This document shows positions 1-13,200 of a stretch of 64,000 nucleotides of DNA, piece after piece; position 1 is the first letter of the stretch; each line of letters opens with the position of its first letter. Source of the DNA: Lytechinus variegatus (lineage: Eukaryota; Echinodermata; Echinoidea; Temnopleuroida; Toxopneustidae); NCBI RefSeq assembly GCF_018143015.1, contig NC_054746.1, positions 19,792,464-19,856,463 on the forward strand. Direction: 5' to 3'. The translations under genes and the position numbers were made by a program. A model generated the notes under the pieces. The model did not search any database, was not told where the DNA came from, and saw nothing but the letters and a program-made list of their open reading frames with translations.

Positions 1-750
1 CATTTCTTGAATCATAAATTCATTCATATGAAGATGATGAAATTAAGATAAAACCGAATCAAATAACAAAGGCTTGTATTCGAAATTATTCAAATGTTCC
101 ATCTTGATAAGGCCGATTTCAATTACGCTCAATAATCATGTTTGAAGTACGAAACCTGTTTAGATTCTAACGAGACATTTAAAGGGGCGAACGTCAAAAT
201 ATATATTTTAACAGAACACAGGCAATATGTATTCTCGATGTATATCGTCATAGAAGGTACATCCATCTTACAGCATATTCAGATCACATTTTCCCGCCAT
301 TGACTAAGAGCGCGGAATATCGATACTGCTGAATGCCGATGCTGAAAATAAAAGGTGGTTCTTATACGTCTCCGGGGAAATTCCAAGGACAAAAAGGCGT
401 AGCTGAAATACCAGGCATCGAAAAAAAAACATAAAAGAGACTGAAAGGGGTTTGATATCAATGCGGAGTGTAGGCGAACCTTTACTGGGTATGTTCAAAA
501 GAGGAATCGACCCGCTTACTGTGGAAAGAGATGATACATGGGATGGGGGCATATTCAGGAGCGATGACTGGAGAGGTAATGGTTGGAGGAAGAGAAGTGG
601 AGGGGGTCGAAATGAAAGGTAGATACAGAGTATGAGTAAGGGGGAGGGTAGAGTGGGAATATGGTGATAATGAAGAAAGAAAAAAAAAGTTGGATAAGAC
701 AGGTAGAAAGAGGGGATATAACAATGTAGTCCATGACTTTCTTGCTAATT
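1..750. other. No recognised gene
   Basis: ORFs at 279-552 and 482-787 on the minus strand overlap in different frames and show no family features. A purine-rich stretch at 580-715 explains the second. Confidence 0.6.
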
Positions 751-912
751 CAGGAGGGTGTTTCATAAAGCTGTTCGTAACGCACAACTGGTGACCCCTT
801 CTTGTGCTGGGTGATACATCCCTAAGTGATTCATTTAGGACATAGGAACATTTTCAGGTCGTTCGTAAAGTTGTGCGTAACTTTACGAGCAGCTTTATGA
901 AACACCCGCCTG
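751..912. mobile_element. MITE with long imperfect TIRs starting CAGGNGGGTGTTTCATAAAG
   Basis: Left end 751-787 and right end 870-912 are inverted copies: GGGTGTTTCATAAAGCTG on the left and its complement at 890-907, with shared internal words GTTCGTAA and GCACAAC. The element is 162 bp with no coding capacity. No clear target duplication was found. It belongs to a set of elements in this window whose ends carry a G-rich start followed by GTTTCAT or GTTGCA. Confidence 0.7.
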
Positions 913-980
913 GTGTTATATCCACTATCTGTGTAAGATGTGAAGTTGTCATGTATCCTCACAGAGAGATTAAGAAGATG

Positions 981-1037
981 AGACAGTGAGAGAGACAGAG
1001 AGAGAGACAGAGAGGACGAGAGAGAGAGTCGGAGAAG
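981..1037. repeat. GA-rich microsatellite
   Basis: Imperfect runs of GAGA, GACA and GAGACAGA units. The ORFs crossing it on both strands are low-complexity artefacts. Confidence 0.85.
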
Positions 1038-3639
1038 GGGGTTGGGGTAATGAGCACATTAGAAAGATTGGGTCTGACAACTTAATGTACCCCAAGAATG
1101 ACCATCCCCCTATAATATGCTTATTCTTTATAATAGAGGGTTGTGATGAGATGAAGGACATAAAGGGTGACAGAATCATGAAAGGTTGATCCTAATCGAA
1201 CATGGGTCTATTCCGAAATGATTAAGCAAATTCAGAAACAGCTTTCATTTTATATTTCTAATCAATTCGATGTAGGAATAACGTAAATATGCCGCTGTGG
1301 CGGCGGTACATCGAAATCGATGAAATTCTGTTAAAATGATGAGTTACATTTCTGTTCAAACTTTTCTCGGTGTTTGCTATTGCGTGATATAAGTAAGTAT
1401 TCTCCCAGTGATGTCAACATTACTACATTACGTTAACAGGAAATGCTGTGCAAATACGACCACGCACGCAACAGTCATTATTTTAGAATACGGCTACTTT
1501 CTGCGCACAAACTCACATAGTAACCCTTAGACCAACCCCCAGCCCCCCCCCCCCTCCCACAAACACACACATACTCAGGCATATACATATCCTCTCCAAT
1601 AATGCTACATTGCAATTGTATTGCTTCTTCGGTGACTGTAAGCAAAATGTCACCAATATGAGCCGGGCCTATAGATAGGACTCATATAGCATATTTTCAT
1701 CATACTTCTCTAAATTGCAATATAAATATTTCTACAAATCCCTTTCCAAACAGATATGAATTGCTTCGGAGTCGGAATGGACAAAATACCATGCGCTGTA
1801 AAAGACGAGTTATCATTGTGTTATGGCGTCAGCTGAGCTCTTAGGCGATGGCAACGACCTTTTTTTTTTAATGAAAATAAATAGTATTATAAGAATTGAT
1901 TTGTTGATGCTATCCCATTCATATTTTTTATGTTTATGGATTTCATTTTCATATCAATTGTTACAAATTGACTGAAAAGTTATTTTTCATATAATAATTC
2001 CAACTTTTATGAAGCTCAGAACATAATTATCTCTCGGAATATTTTAGGATTACATTATCTTTATTCATTTGTATTCAAAATGTATTTTAGATGAATAAAA
2101 AATGTTTGAAATTTCAATAAAGAAAAAGGTCATTACATGTTATTTTACACACCTTAGTGTACGTTCTGAATGACTGTCCTATGTAATATGGATTTCTCGT
2201 TAGATATAAAGACCGGTTTCGAATCATGGTTTACATAATAGCTTTGCAGACATTTGCATAATTGACCTTCAATTGACATGGGCATTTTTGCATCCTGTCA
2301 ATCATGTGATGACGTCACGTAATACCCTTGGAGATCACCTGACTTAAGTTCACATTCTGTCACGTGCTCTTACATGACTCGCGTTGATTGTTGGAAGATC
2401 TGAAGCACGCGAAGAGCGAATTGCGACCGGCCAAACCCTGTGACAACACAGAGCTTAAGCAAATAAACGGAGATTGCCAGTAACAAGCTAGTAATATTTT
2501 CATTTCTCCCCCATCAAAACTTGAAGTAGTCTAGCCTTGATTAAAGGAAAATACTCATGAAGTCATGTTGTTGAATTGACAGAACATCAAAAGATTTATG
2601 GTCATTCAGGGTCAGCGGAATGGTTTTGAAAGTGGGGGCTGAGCCAAAAGTAGGGGGTGACCACTCATGAAGTCTTGAGATTGTCATTTTTATGTTCTTG
2701 TACACGTTTATTGAAAAAAAAAAGTGGAGGGGTTGAGAGTCATCAGCTACGGTTCCGCTGCACCTAGTTTGTACGATTTGGCGTATATAAAGGGAGCATG
2801 GGCTTACATTTTAGGTATACGTCGGTTTTGGTAACGCTTTCGCTTTACATCCTACACATTTGGTATATATGATTTTGAATATTTTCTTTATCATGTCATT
2901 GCAAAAACCGAATGTTCTAAGGAATATCTAAATCTACTATTTACTATCTACTATCGCCATTAATTCTAAATTAGGCAAGGGTTCAGGACAAGTCGTATAC
3001 GAAAATTCGATAACTGCTCCTTCACGAAAGATAGTATGGCTATAATTTGTCTTTGGGATCTGTTTGTAAAAGAGGCAAAAAATAAAAAGGAGAGAACGAT
3101 CTACCTTCTTCTGTCCACGGTAAATGACGCATTAACCTATCTCAATTACGACAGGAAAAAAATCACGCAGCGATAAATAAGCCACCCCAAGAAATCTTTG
3201 TCCCTTGGCACAAACGACAGAAACGTTTTATTTCTTTGAAATAGCCTCTAAAGTAATTTACGAATCTTGATGACGTAGTATTTATTACCATTTGACCAAT
3301 TTTCCTGAGGCCGATTATATACTAGTCACTTGATGGGCCGTTAATAACGTCTTATACTTCTACGCTTCGCCCACCACGCAAATCGCCCTCTGGCTTTTCG
3401 TTCCATTTTGATTCGTACATCGTGATAGTCTTTCTGAACAAAATTCTTTCGAAACCCTCTTCTCGACAGAGCGACAGATTGATGTCTCTTCGGCAAGTGT
3501 TTAAAAAGAAAGGTTGTTCACAAAGAAAATATAAGCGAATTGAAATGAAAAAAGACATTAAGATTATACATGATAAAAAATGATACAAATGGTAAATCCA
3601 CAATTTATTGTTCGAAATAGACATGAAATGAAATATTCC
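1038..3639. other. No recognised gene; isolated motifs
   Basis: A C block is at 1541-1553. A perfect CRE-type TGACGTCA is at 2310-2317 and an E-box CACGTG at 2361-2366. A G-rich stretch at 2625-2760 looks like decayed repeat. The 90-codon minus-strand ORF at 3352-3624 is not recognised and has no splice or start support. Confidence 0.5.
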
Positions 3640-3846
3640 GAAAATTTGCTTTGCCCAATTGATCGTGGGCCCGGCAGCCGCTGTGCAGCGCCAGATCGAC
3701 GAGGCTCTATCCCTTTAACTGTTGAACGCCAAACAGGATAGCAGCAACTCCCATCTTTTAACGCCTTTCGGTCTAACGCGGCCGGGGTTTGAACCCCCGA
3801 CCTCCCGGCTGTGAGACGGACGCTCTACCAACTGAGCCAACACATG
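3640..3846 (-). mobile_element. tRNA-derived SINE
   Basis: On the minus strand the 5' head at 3846-3775 has an A box (TGGCTCAGTTGGTAGAGC) and a B box (GGTTCAAACCC). The anticodon stem and T stem have mismatches, so it is not a working tRNA. A non-tRNA body follows, with GTTGCTGCTATCCTGTTTGG at about 3750 and CTGCACAGCGGCTGCCGGGC near 3680. This layout resembles SINE2-type elements known from sea urchins. The apparent protein LAQLVERPSHSREVGGSNP at this place is the usual false translation of a tRNA head. Confidence 0.72.
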
Positions 3847-4792
3847 ATGAGAAAACAAGGGCAGAAAATGATTATTTTGGGGAAATTGAGCAGTATATTT
3901 TAGTCCTGTCGTGATATTGATTTGTTTGGGTTTCGTGTAACGGTTTGACCGCCAGCGATCTTGTTCTATGACAATGCAGCATAAAGTTTGTAATGAGCAG
4001 CCAATTAGCGTCATGGTTTCTATCGATTTCTTGAATACCATTTCCTTAATAGCACTAAATGACATGTGACGTAATTTTCCAACTAATAAATAATTTAAAG
4101 GGTTTGCATTGTACTTAACACTATGTTGAAAAAGAAATGATATCACCAAAGAAAGACATGAACTAATCAAATACTAAATGTTTAAAATATGCACGTAAAA
4201 AGGTAAGTATATATAATGTACTTTCACGAAATTTTCGGGTGCGATGAAAGGAAAATAGTGGGAAAAGAAAAATAAAAAAATCAATTGACATTTAAATCTA
4301 ATTGATTACTTAATAAGCTACCGGTGTCAGATGTTGGAAGGGATGGGAATTAAGCACTTGCCCTAGGCCAAGTGAACGGGGGCGACTTGCCCGCTGAATT
4401 TTTAAGTGAGTAAACAAAAAATAAAGAGAGAAAAGTGGTATAAAAAGTCCGAAAAAGGGAGGATTTAATCAAGCGAAGTTTGGGTTGAAGTATATACTAG
4501 TAGTCTTTATCTTTATCCCTATCAAAACGCATCGTGTATCCGTGGACAGTAAAGAGCCATGAACTTATTAATGCATTAGTTTTTAATACATGAAGCATAA
4601 CCGATATGTTACCATTCTTCTTTTTGCTGTTTGATACCATTTCAAACACGGCAAACCAATTGTTATTTTACTTATTCTCCTGGATCTCCATCCCTCTCTG
4701 TCTCTATCCATCTCAATCATTTACTCTTTCTTATCTTCCCCTCTCTCATTTTCTTCTCACACATATTTGAAACGACCAAAATGTATACCTCT

Positions 4793-4950
4793 GGGCTCCG
4801 TAACACAAAGGTCTGCGATGGATTGCAAATATGAAAGAACCGCACTGATTGGTCCCTGGTCAGCATTTTGAACCAAATGCGCATGTATCATAGATATTGA
4901 TTGGTCATTTCATTTAGCGATTGATCGCTATTCTTTGTGTTACGGAGCCC
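4793..4950. mobile_element. MITE with TIR GGGCTCCGTAACACAAAG
   Basis: An 18-bp perfect terminal inverted repeat lies at 4793-4810 and 4933-4950. Subterminal GCGAT and ATTGC words are also inverted, and ATTGATTGGT motifs lie inside. The element is 158 bp and non-coding. A half copy of the same family is at 16352-16402. Confidence 0.78.
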
Positions 4951-5341
4951 TGGTAGTAATTATCGATAAAATAATATTGAAGAACAATCTACCTGTCTTC
5001 CTTCTTACCTTGCCCTCCTTCTTACCTTGCCCTCTTCCGCCTTCCTTTTCATCCGATTCTCCTCCTTACCGTTCCTCCTTTCTCTCCCCACTACCATCGT
5101 ATGAAGATGTGAAGTCATTGCCCCGAGTCCGAGATGATGGATCCTACGTTCGTTAAAGTTTCGCTCAATCTGTGTATGCAGAGTGTAAAAAAAACATAAT
5201 ACGACCCATGTGGTTATGACTAAATTGACAATAGTTAATGCTGCAACAATTATAATTGGATGGATTTTTTTCCCTTGAATTTGGCACGTATAAAATCAGA
5301 GGTTGATTTAGCGAACGTATTGGCTCTTCTTATCCATGATA

Positions 5342-5580
5342 CACAGCAAAAACTGTGGTGTTAACCGGTGTACGTAGAGGACCACACCAATTATTGTACA
5401 CCGGTGTTAAATTGGTGGTGTTAGTTTTACACCTACAGGTGTTATTACAACACCTATGGTTGTTACATTTACACTCTTTGGTGTTATGTTCAATCTCTAG
5501 TGTTTTATTTTAACACCTCAGGGTGTGGTCCTCTATTAACACCACTTGGTGTCAGTTTTAACACCACAGTTTTTACAGTG
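5342..5580. mobile_element. TA-flanked MITE, ends CACAGCAAAAACTGTGGTG
   Basis: TIRs of about 23 bp lie at 5342-5364 and 5558-5580. TA dinucleotides at 5340-5341 and 5581-5582 fit a Tc1/mariner-type target duplication. The interior repeats the word GGTGTTA/TAACACC many times in both orientations, so the whole element is made of one short palindromic motif. A related, longer-armed element is at 57658-57895 and a decayed relative may lie at 17270-17470. Confidence 0.78.
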
Positions 5581-5948
5581 TATAAAATGAATAGGTATTA
5601 ACTTATTATCATACAATTATCATTTCTTATTTTCTTTTTAGCTGTGTACCCCTTGAACCATATTGACAAGTCAAATATATTTTCCCATGTAGTAAGGAGA
5701 TTCTGCATGGAGTGTGTTGAGAGATGATGCTCACTCTTTCCATTTTCGATCAACGTTGCCAATTTGAGCCGTTGAGGATCGCATTAAAAATTAAATTGAT
5801 ACATTTAAACTGATATATATTTGTCGTTTTGTATTCGAATATATAAAATTTGTGTTATTAATGTTATGCAATTGACTGTCCCTGTTTTCACATTTCGTAT
5901 AAGAGCAGGTTTCCTTCCATTTCATCATAAAAAGCAAAGCTTAAAACG

Positions 5949-6155
5949 AATTTAGATGCCAACCGAAAAATTTCAATACTTAGATTATGCTAAGGATCCA
6001 TAAGAAAGCGTCGTGCTTAGGAATGACAGATGCCATCCTGATAATTTGAATACTAAACTTATGCTAAGGTTCTAAGAGCGTCATGCGTTTGAATTTCAGA
6101 CGCCATCCTAATGATTTGAATGCTAAACTTCCGCTAAAACCGTCGTGCTCTTCGA
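5949..6155. repeat. Tandem repeat, about 70-74-bp unit, 2.5 to 3 copies
   Basis: Units start at 5975, 6049 and 6119. Each contains a word like AATACTNAACTTATGCTAAGG, then GCGTCGTGC, then GATGCCATCCT before the next unit. Copies are diverged and the last is cut short at about 6155. No ORF runs through it. Confidence 0.65.
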
Positions 6156-9100
6156 TCGGGATATCGAATCAAAGCGCATCCCATGGGTTAATTAGACATT
6201 TCTTCAGTACTCAGTAGAGATCTCCATCTCTCATCACTCCTATAAAGAGCTTTCCTTGGCGTGTTTAAATCAAACAATTCTGACTCTTCGTCTGTCAGCA
6301 GTCCTAACCAAATGTTCATCTCTCTGTTTAGTCTAACACATTCATGTCTTATCGCAAAACAATGGCAGTATAGATGAATGCCAAGTTAATGCATCCGCCT
6401 CGGCAATCTCCTATAAGCACACGCATGTACGATGATCCAAGATGTTATACGTGACTGTGTGGCCTAGTGTCTGATCACATACCATAACTAAATGTCACTA
6501 GGCTAAATAGTTGACTCTAAAAAAATATCTGATTATTCACGTAGATATTGGTTATTTGAAAAAAAAAAGAAGTACAATGGACTAAAAATTTTGATCAAAA
6601 TTATCATCACTGCAACTCGTTGCTAAATGACGTACAATCATTTAAATATATTGTCTAACCAAAGTTGGTTAAACAAAAAAAAAAGTAAAAAATGAATGAC
6701 TGTTTCACTGTCTGCCCCAAAATTTTTAAAAGATATCAGACATTTTCTCATTAAAACAAAACATAGATAAGCTAATATAATTGCACATATCACAGTCGGG
6801 ATAAGCAATTCCCATAGAATTACTTTACATTACCCTATTTTATCAATCATACGTAACACAAATCAAAAGCAGAGGCTTCGTTGTTAACATTTATATAAGT
6901 AATACTACGCACTTTCGTTATGTCATCTGTTAGATGGGTAGTCATAATGGGTTGTTTCCATCAAAATGAAGAGCCTCGTTTTAATCCCTTTTCTCGTTCA
7001 ATTTTATTGTCACCTTTCTTGTAAAAGTAGGTCAACAATTTCTAAATACGAGATCGTAAATCACAAATCGGTCTCTCCTTTCTTTATTCTACAATTCATT
7101 TCACGTCATGTGATTTCCTTTTTCCCACTTATGAGCCAAAAAGTCACTTCGGCCAACCGCGGGAAAACTTGAATCACTCGGAAAATGAAATTATGATGTA
7201 ATTGCATGTCCTTGAAGAAGAAAAGGGCGCAAATTTTCCATTTCAGGAAAATGGAATCGACTTCAATTGAGTTAAACAAAGAGCATGTGAAGGAGGAGGT
7301 TGGGAATGTTATATAAAATTCATATTTATAGTCGTGCTTTTAGGGTAGTCGCTGTTGACTTACCCTCGACAATGGTTGAGAATCTTCAGGGATATTTTTA
7401 TCTTGCAGTTCTTACAGCAGCTTTCTTTTCTGTCTTGTGTTTCTTTATTACCAATCTATCAAGGGCCTATACAAAAACCTTTTTTTCATTTTCATCTTGA
7501 AAAACTAAATCAACCCCGACTTTTATAAGTGATAATGCAGTTTTCAATTAATTTTCTATCGATAACTAATGTTTTCAATCATGAGAATGTAATTTATTAT
7601 TATGTAATATATTACACTTTTATTCATCTTTTCATCAACCTCTCCTTTCGTTGCTTTTGTTTTTCTTCCTTCCTATTCTTGGTCCTGTTCTAATCTTCTT
7701 GCATGCTATTGCTGTTGTTGTTGTTCTTCTTCTTCTTTTCTACTTCTCTTTCTAAGACAGTAAAAAGAGACAAAATTTGCTCACAATTTACGACAGCAGA
7801 ACAAATTTGAATCTCCAAACTACAATGTGTAGATACAAAGAGTGGTTAAAAAAGACCATGACAATATATTAACGATGTCATTCTACTTTGAGAACGGGTC
7901 GATGGTTAAGTTGAGGTGCGATTGCTCCACTTCTATTTCGCAAGTGAGCTCCCCCATGAATACCTCAATAGAATTTATTCTTAACACTAGGTCAAGCGGC
8001 ACATGTTCCGACATTATATTTATGCTGAAAATCAGGGCAGGAAAAAGAAGAGAGAATTAAAGAGAGAGGGGAAGAGAGATAGAGACAGGGGGAGAGGAAG
8101 AGAGAGTGGATAGAGGAAAAGAAAGCGGGGGACAGAACCAAAAAAAAAAAATACAAACGACAGAGCGAAGAGAGGAGATAAAACGCAGCTCCATAGGAGG
8201 GTGAAATAAAGAAGAGATACCCATGAATTGAAATTTCGATTTTTCGAAGGAGCTCTTTCCTGCGTTACCATGGAAACGAGGAGAAGTCCCTTTCTGGAAC
8301 ATTTAATTGCTGGAGGCATTTGAGCCGAAGGAGATCGTTACCCCTATTGCAAAAGGCTTGCATTATCGCTGGAGTACGGTGATCGCTTTATGGTGTACTT
8401 CTTGCTATATGAGGGTACCTTCGTTAAAGATCGAATCCATCTGTTATACTTCAATCCCGCAATACATTTCAAGCAAATTATACCGAAATATTCGAAATGT
8501 TACTATAAGCAGCTTCACACTACAAACCTGAAAAATCTTTTTGGGGAGGGGTGGGGTTGATTAGTTAAATTTGTAAAGAGACTTTTTTTTCGCAAATGTT
8601 CATGGATGAAAAGTGCACGCCAAATTATTTATGGAGTGTTGTATAACACACTTAGTTAGATATCTGAAAACGATACGATGTTGTAGTTGTTTTTTTATAG
8701 ATTCCCTCATTCTTGTTGGCTTACTTGAATAAATCGAAATGATTTGAAAGAATGTGACTATTCTTAGATTGGCAACAAGAAAGACATATAACTTTTAGAA
8801 CCCCAATGAGGGACCTGGTAATAAGAATTATGCCTAAAAAAGGCAACTAACATATTAAATGATATTGATTTGAACCCACAACACAGGACCCCCATTTTAT
8901 GAATAACTTTTCTACCAACGGGACTTACATCTCTTCTAACATCTCATAAATTGGAAAAAAAAAATATCCATGAAGGGTATCATGCGTTTAGGAATACACG
9001 AATAGCATAATAAAGATAGAGACTCCACCTTTGAGATAGCTGGGCATCATTAGAATGATTTATATTTGGTACGTGAAAATACTTGAGAGGAATTGAAGCC

Positions 9101-9300
9101 CTCCGAACCAATCTTCGCTCTCATTCTCCTCTATAAATCAGCGGTACAGATCGGATATCAATTATGTTTCAGTCTCGTTGACATAATGTGTCACATTCTG
9201 ATTCAACTACAATAGATTTTAGCGAACTTGGGTTTGGTAAATAGCTAGGCTCTTTACGACTTAATATAAGAACGAAGGGTGCATTAAAGAACTCTATAGT
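6156..9300. other. No recognised gene
   Basis: AT-rich sequence with short unrelated ORFs (for example 6966-7172, 7300-7500, 7842-8060), TTC/TTG runs near 7690-7735 and a GA tract at 8040-8145. Near 8870-8935 a minus-strand GTGGGTTCAAATC resembles a T arm but nothing else of a tRNA is present. Confidence 0.55.
8040..8145. repeat. Purine-rich GA tract
   Basis: Imperfect GAGA/GGAAGA repeat on the plus strand. The serine/leucine/proline-rich ORFs on the minus strand over this stretch are compositional. Confidence 0.75.
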
Positions 9301-9304
9301 TTGT

Positions 9305-9590
<286 letters not shown>

Positions 9591-9698
9591 AATTGTTGTT
9601 GTTGTAATATCATTAGAAGCTGCAGCAGTATAGAGTAGGAGCAGCAAATGCAATGTTAGTATCATAGAAACGTCAGTAGTACGTCTAAAGTACCTTGA

Positions 9699-10282
9699 AG
9701 GGATGATCCGGGCTGAAAATATTCATGTCTAAATAAATGGAGTAAAAATCACTGGTCATAATGCTGATAATTTGATCAAATTCTGATGACAAACAGCGAA
9801 GTTATGGCATTTTAAATATTTGCATTATTCCGGTGAAATGTCTTCATGAATATTCAATGAGCAAACTTATGATGTCGTATCCCCATTTAATCTTTTGTTT
9901 GTTTTAATGTATGAAATTAGGTTTATTCAAATATGTTCCTTCAATAACCAACAATATTGGAATAACAACTGATGAAGTGCATTAGATATTCATCGCTGCA
10001 ACTTATTTCACTACAAGAGAGACATATCATTCACATATTTATGAAAAATGAAACAATTATGATTTCATGTAATAACATAAAAAACAGGGAAGTGGGGATG
10101 TGACATCATCAGCCTATTTTATGAATATTCATGACAACGTGCATATAACTGTTTTCACAATTTCTAAACTTCAAAATTCATTAACTTCGCTATTTGTCAC
10201 AGATTTTGATGACATTTTCAGTATTTTGCTCTGTGAATTTTCCTCTATTTATTTAGATATATTTTCAGTCCGGAGTAACCCT
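9699..10282. mobile_element. Non-autonomous element with about 170-bp inverted arms
   Basis: The left arm (9699-9870) and right arm (10110-10282) are diverged reverse complements. Shared words in order are TCCGGGCTGAAAATAT (right arm: TCCGGACTGAAAATAT), TCTAAATAAAT, GACAAA, AGCGAAGTTA and TCATGAATATTCA. The spacer is about 240 bp, AT-rich and non-coding. The arms differ far more than those of the young elements, so this is an old insertion. I recall this as a common echinoderm repeat, not checked. Confidence 0.68.
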
Positions 10283-10394
10283 CTGATAAGCAAAACGTCA
10301 GAATCCACATCACTAAGCCCCTCCCCCTATCATCCTTCACCTTCCTCAATATCCTAGTACATATACCTCACGTCCTATGGCTTACTTGCTTGTT

Positions 10395-10478
10395 ATGCAG
10401 TCTCTCTTTCTCTCCCTCCCCCTCTCAGTTCCACTGCCCCCCCCCCCTCTCTGTCTGTCTGTCTCTCCCTCTCTCTTG
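10395..10478. repeat. CT/C-rich low-complexity tract
   Basis: Runs of TCTCTC, a block of ten or more C residues and a CTGT tetranucleotide run. No gene evidence. Confidence 0.8.
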
Positions 10479-11614
10479 GCTAGGTAAAATTATAAACGTC
10501 ATACTTCCTTCGAAATAACAAGGGACATGATTGTGACGAGAAGGCTTCTAAACAAGAGTCAGTATCCACGCCCCCATTTATGCCCCTCCCCTCCCTGATG
10601 CCTGGTCTCCCGCCTTTTTTCATTATATCAAAATTCTTCATAAAATATACTCTACTAACAAATTTGAAGGAGCTGGTGTTCTTGGTTATAAAAATAGAAA
10701 AATAAGATTAAAAAAGAATAAAACAAAAAACAGGTCAATCAAATATCTTTTTCCATTCATAAAATTCTACCCTAAAGCCATTAACTCTGGAAATTCTTAA
10801 TCTTGTATCAAAGGATAAAACCAATCGATTCAGGAATTAAATACGTGAATGGGCAAAGGTGACACGACATACGCTCTGGGCTTAATATCTCAGAGGGCCT
10901 AGGATTACAGAAAGGATTGTAATCGAGTTTTTGGTTCAGAATAATGTAAAGATTATGATTGAGGTTTATTTAGTTTTGGAGGTTAGGTTTTTGGGATTCG
11001 GCTTGACGTGCAAATTCTCCGTCAGAGCAATTGTCGCAGGAGCAACTGTCATGGAACCTGGGGGCATCGCCTAAGATGGGAACGCTGGTAAACCTGACAC
11101 TATACAGGTGAGGAGGCGTGCACAATACAGAAAAAATATTCTTGTTCAGAGAGGAAAAGAAGTCTCTACGAAATGTATCTTAACACCTGTTTCCACTAAA
11201 CCGAATTTGAGTGACACAGAGCATCCAGTATAACTTGAACGCTTGTCAAAAACGTAGGAGAAGAATAAAGAAAGGGAAAATGCTTCTTGACTATAGCGGT
11301 GGAACGAATACATGTGGGTAATGTAATCTTACTGCTATAGTAGTATCCTTTACCAGAAACAGTTTGGACGTTACCCTTTTAATTATCCGATGATTACACA
11401 ATGTTTAAATTACAGTTTAGAAAATGAAAACTCTCTCCCAAAACTTTTTTTATAATCTTTTCAAGAGAAAGTTGGGGTAACATTTAAAATATCAGGAAAA
11501 CCAATCCAAATCAAGCGCTATTCAGTCGGAGATGATAAAATCATTCATTTTATAATCTTCATTTATTTATGTTCCTCGGCTATTAGGGTTCCAAGCTTTT
11601 AAAGAAAACAAAAT

Positions 11615-11990
11615 TTCCCGATTTTTCCCTCGTGAAGTTTAAAATTTCCCTGATATTAATACTTAAACCCATTCCCAAACAGTTTCGCATGTTTTCTAAG
11701 TAATTGCAGTGAATTACATGTAGTTTAGTATAAGAACAATAATGTAAAACTAATTAGTACCGCAATAATCAGTCATTCAATGGATGTTGTTTTGATATAC
11801 AACAAAATATAACAGAGTCTGACTGAATACCGCGCTTTCGACTTTTGGGCCGATCAAAATTTCCTGATTTTTTCCTCATTTGAGGCATTTTCCCCCGATT
11901 TGAGGTATTGTCAATGAAATTCTTTGATTTTTCCCTGACTGCAAAAAAAATGAAAGAATTTTCCCTGATTTCCCTTATGGGCTGGGAAAT
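11615..11990. repeat. Degenerate repeat of TTTCCCTGATTT-like words
   Basis: The word TTTCCCTGA or close variants (TTTCCCGATTTTTCCC, TTTCCTGATTTTTTCC, TTTTCCCTGACTG, TTTTCCCTGATTTCCC) recurs through this stretch. The spacing is irregular, as in an old minisatellite-type or mobile repeat. The minus-strand ORF at 11769-12041 is a translation of these words. Confidence 0.5.
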
Positions 11991-12195
11991 GTGGCTATCC
12001 ATCTTTACATAATAAAGGCACAAATATAATGAATTAAGCACACAGGTTTCAACAATGTTACCGTTACTTCAGATCTTCAGAAGAATGTTCTTTCATCTCA
12101 ACAAGCCTTTTCCCGCCATTTATTTGCTGATTTCCATTAAAAAAATGTAGAGGACTTCGTCTTCACTCAAAGTCTGCTTAATTACAGGTAAGGAT

Positions 12196-12316
12196 TGGGT
12201 CACTTTAGAATTGCCTCTGACCCGTTTCCTTTGATACCCATCTCGCTTGATCAATACATTAAGTTACCTCTCGCAAAGAATAGTTGGGCAATATAAATTA
12301 TCTCTAAAGTGACCCA
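12196..12316. mobile_element. Possible small inverted-repeat element
   Basis: TGGGTCACTTTAGA at 12196-12209 is matched exactly in inverse by TCTAAAGTGACCCA at 12303-12316. The 121-bp size and 14-bp perfect ends suggest a short MITE. There is no other copy in the window and no target duplication, so a chance inverted repeat is not excluded. Confidence 0.35.
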
Positions 12317-13082
12317 TCAGAGAAGTAATCAATCCAATTCAAGTTAACGAAGGAACTGGAAAGGTAAATAAACATGAACTACTTTATCTTGCTTTTCCTA
12401 CATTCGATTTTACCTTAGGCTTTTGTTCATGATGTCTGTCTTTAATCCCGGAGGCCTCTCTGTCTCATTTGTCTTTCTTTCTGTCTTTTTTTCTCTCTAT
12501 TCTCTCTTACTCACAATCCCCCGCTCTATCCTCTCTCTGTCTTTCCCCACCTTCTCTTTATAAACCACCCTATTTATATTCACCCACCCTCTTTATCATT
12601 AACAAGCACGCACAAACATTTTACTTTTCCATTTCGTAATTTTCCCGTTTTTAGATTTACGTTAGTGATAATCAAAACTTTTGGCATATCGTTATTTTGT
12701 CACTCCAAAAAATAACTTTTCAACAAAAAATGTTCCTCAGAAAATGGGTTGATGAAGAAAAAAGTCACGATAATTTCGTTAAATTGAAAAGTCTCCATCG
12801 TGAAGCATGAATAAATTAATGGAAAATGTAAATCATCTATTTTAATCAACAAAGTACTTTGATTAATGCGCTCAGTAATCAGTATATTGTGCCAAGCGAT
12901 ACAAAAGTGATATACCATGGTTGTCGGAGGAGAATGTAATTGTGGTCGTCTTGTCTGTGAAAGTAAAAAAAAAAAGAAAATCGGTCTGACTAATAGAATG
13001 TGGTATATCCGGGTTGAGATTAATCTGATTAAAATGTTTCAATATTCGACATGCAGTACATTTTTAAAAGAGGAATATAGCA

Positions 13083-13200
13083 CTATTTTTTTTATTTATA
13101 CAGTATATTTATTTATTAGCCATTCATTCATCCATTTACTCATTTATTAATTAATTTAGTTAGTTATTTATTCATTTATTTAACAACTCATTTGTTTATT
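13083..13200. repeat. ATTT/ATTC tetranucleotide-rich tract
   Basis: Imperfect TTTA, ATTT, ATTC and TTAG tetramers, low complexity, no gene. Confidence 0.75.

Larger units (their letters stand above)
10483..13082. other. No recognised gene beyond repeats listed
   Basis: At 10960-11070 words like GGTTAGGTTTTTGGGATTCG and GCAATTGTCGCAGGAGCAAC resemble a dispersed repeat I cannot name. CT-rich sequence fills 12435-12560. The rest is featureless AT-rich DNA. Confidence 0.5.

Noticed and set aside
3775..3846. tRNA-Val(CAC)-like gene
   Set aside because: Mismatches in the anticodon and T stems and continuity with a SINE body show it is a SINE head.
3715..4170. 151-codon minus-strand ORF
   Set aside because: It runs through the tRNA head of the SINE; the familiar-looking peptide is a known false translation of A and B boxes.
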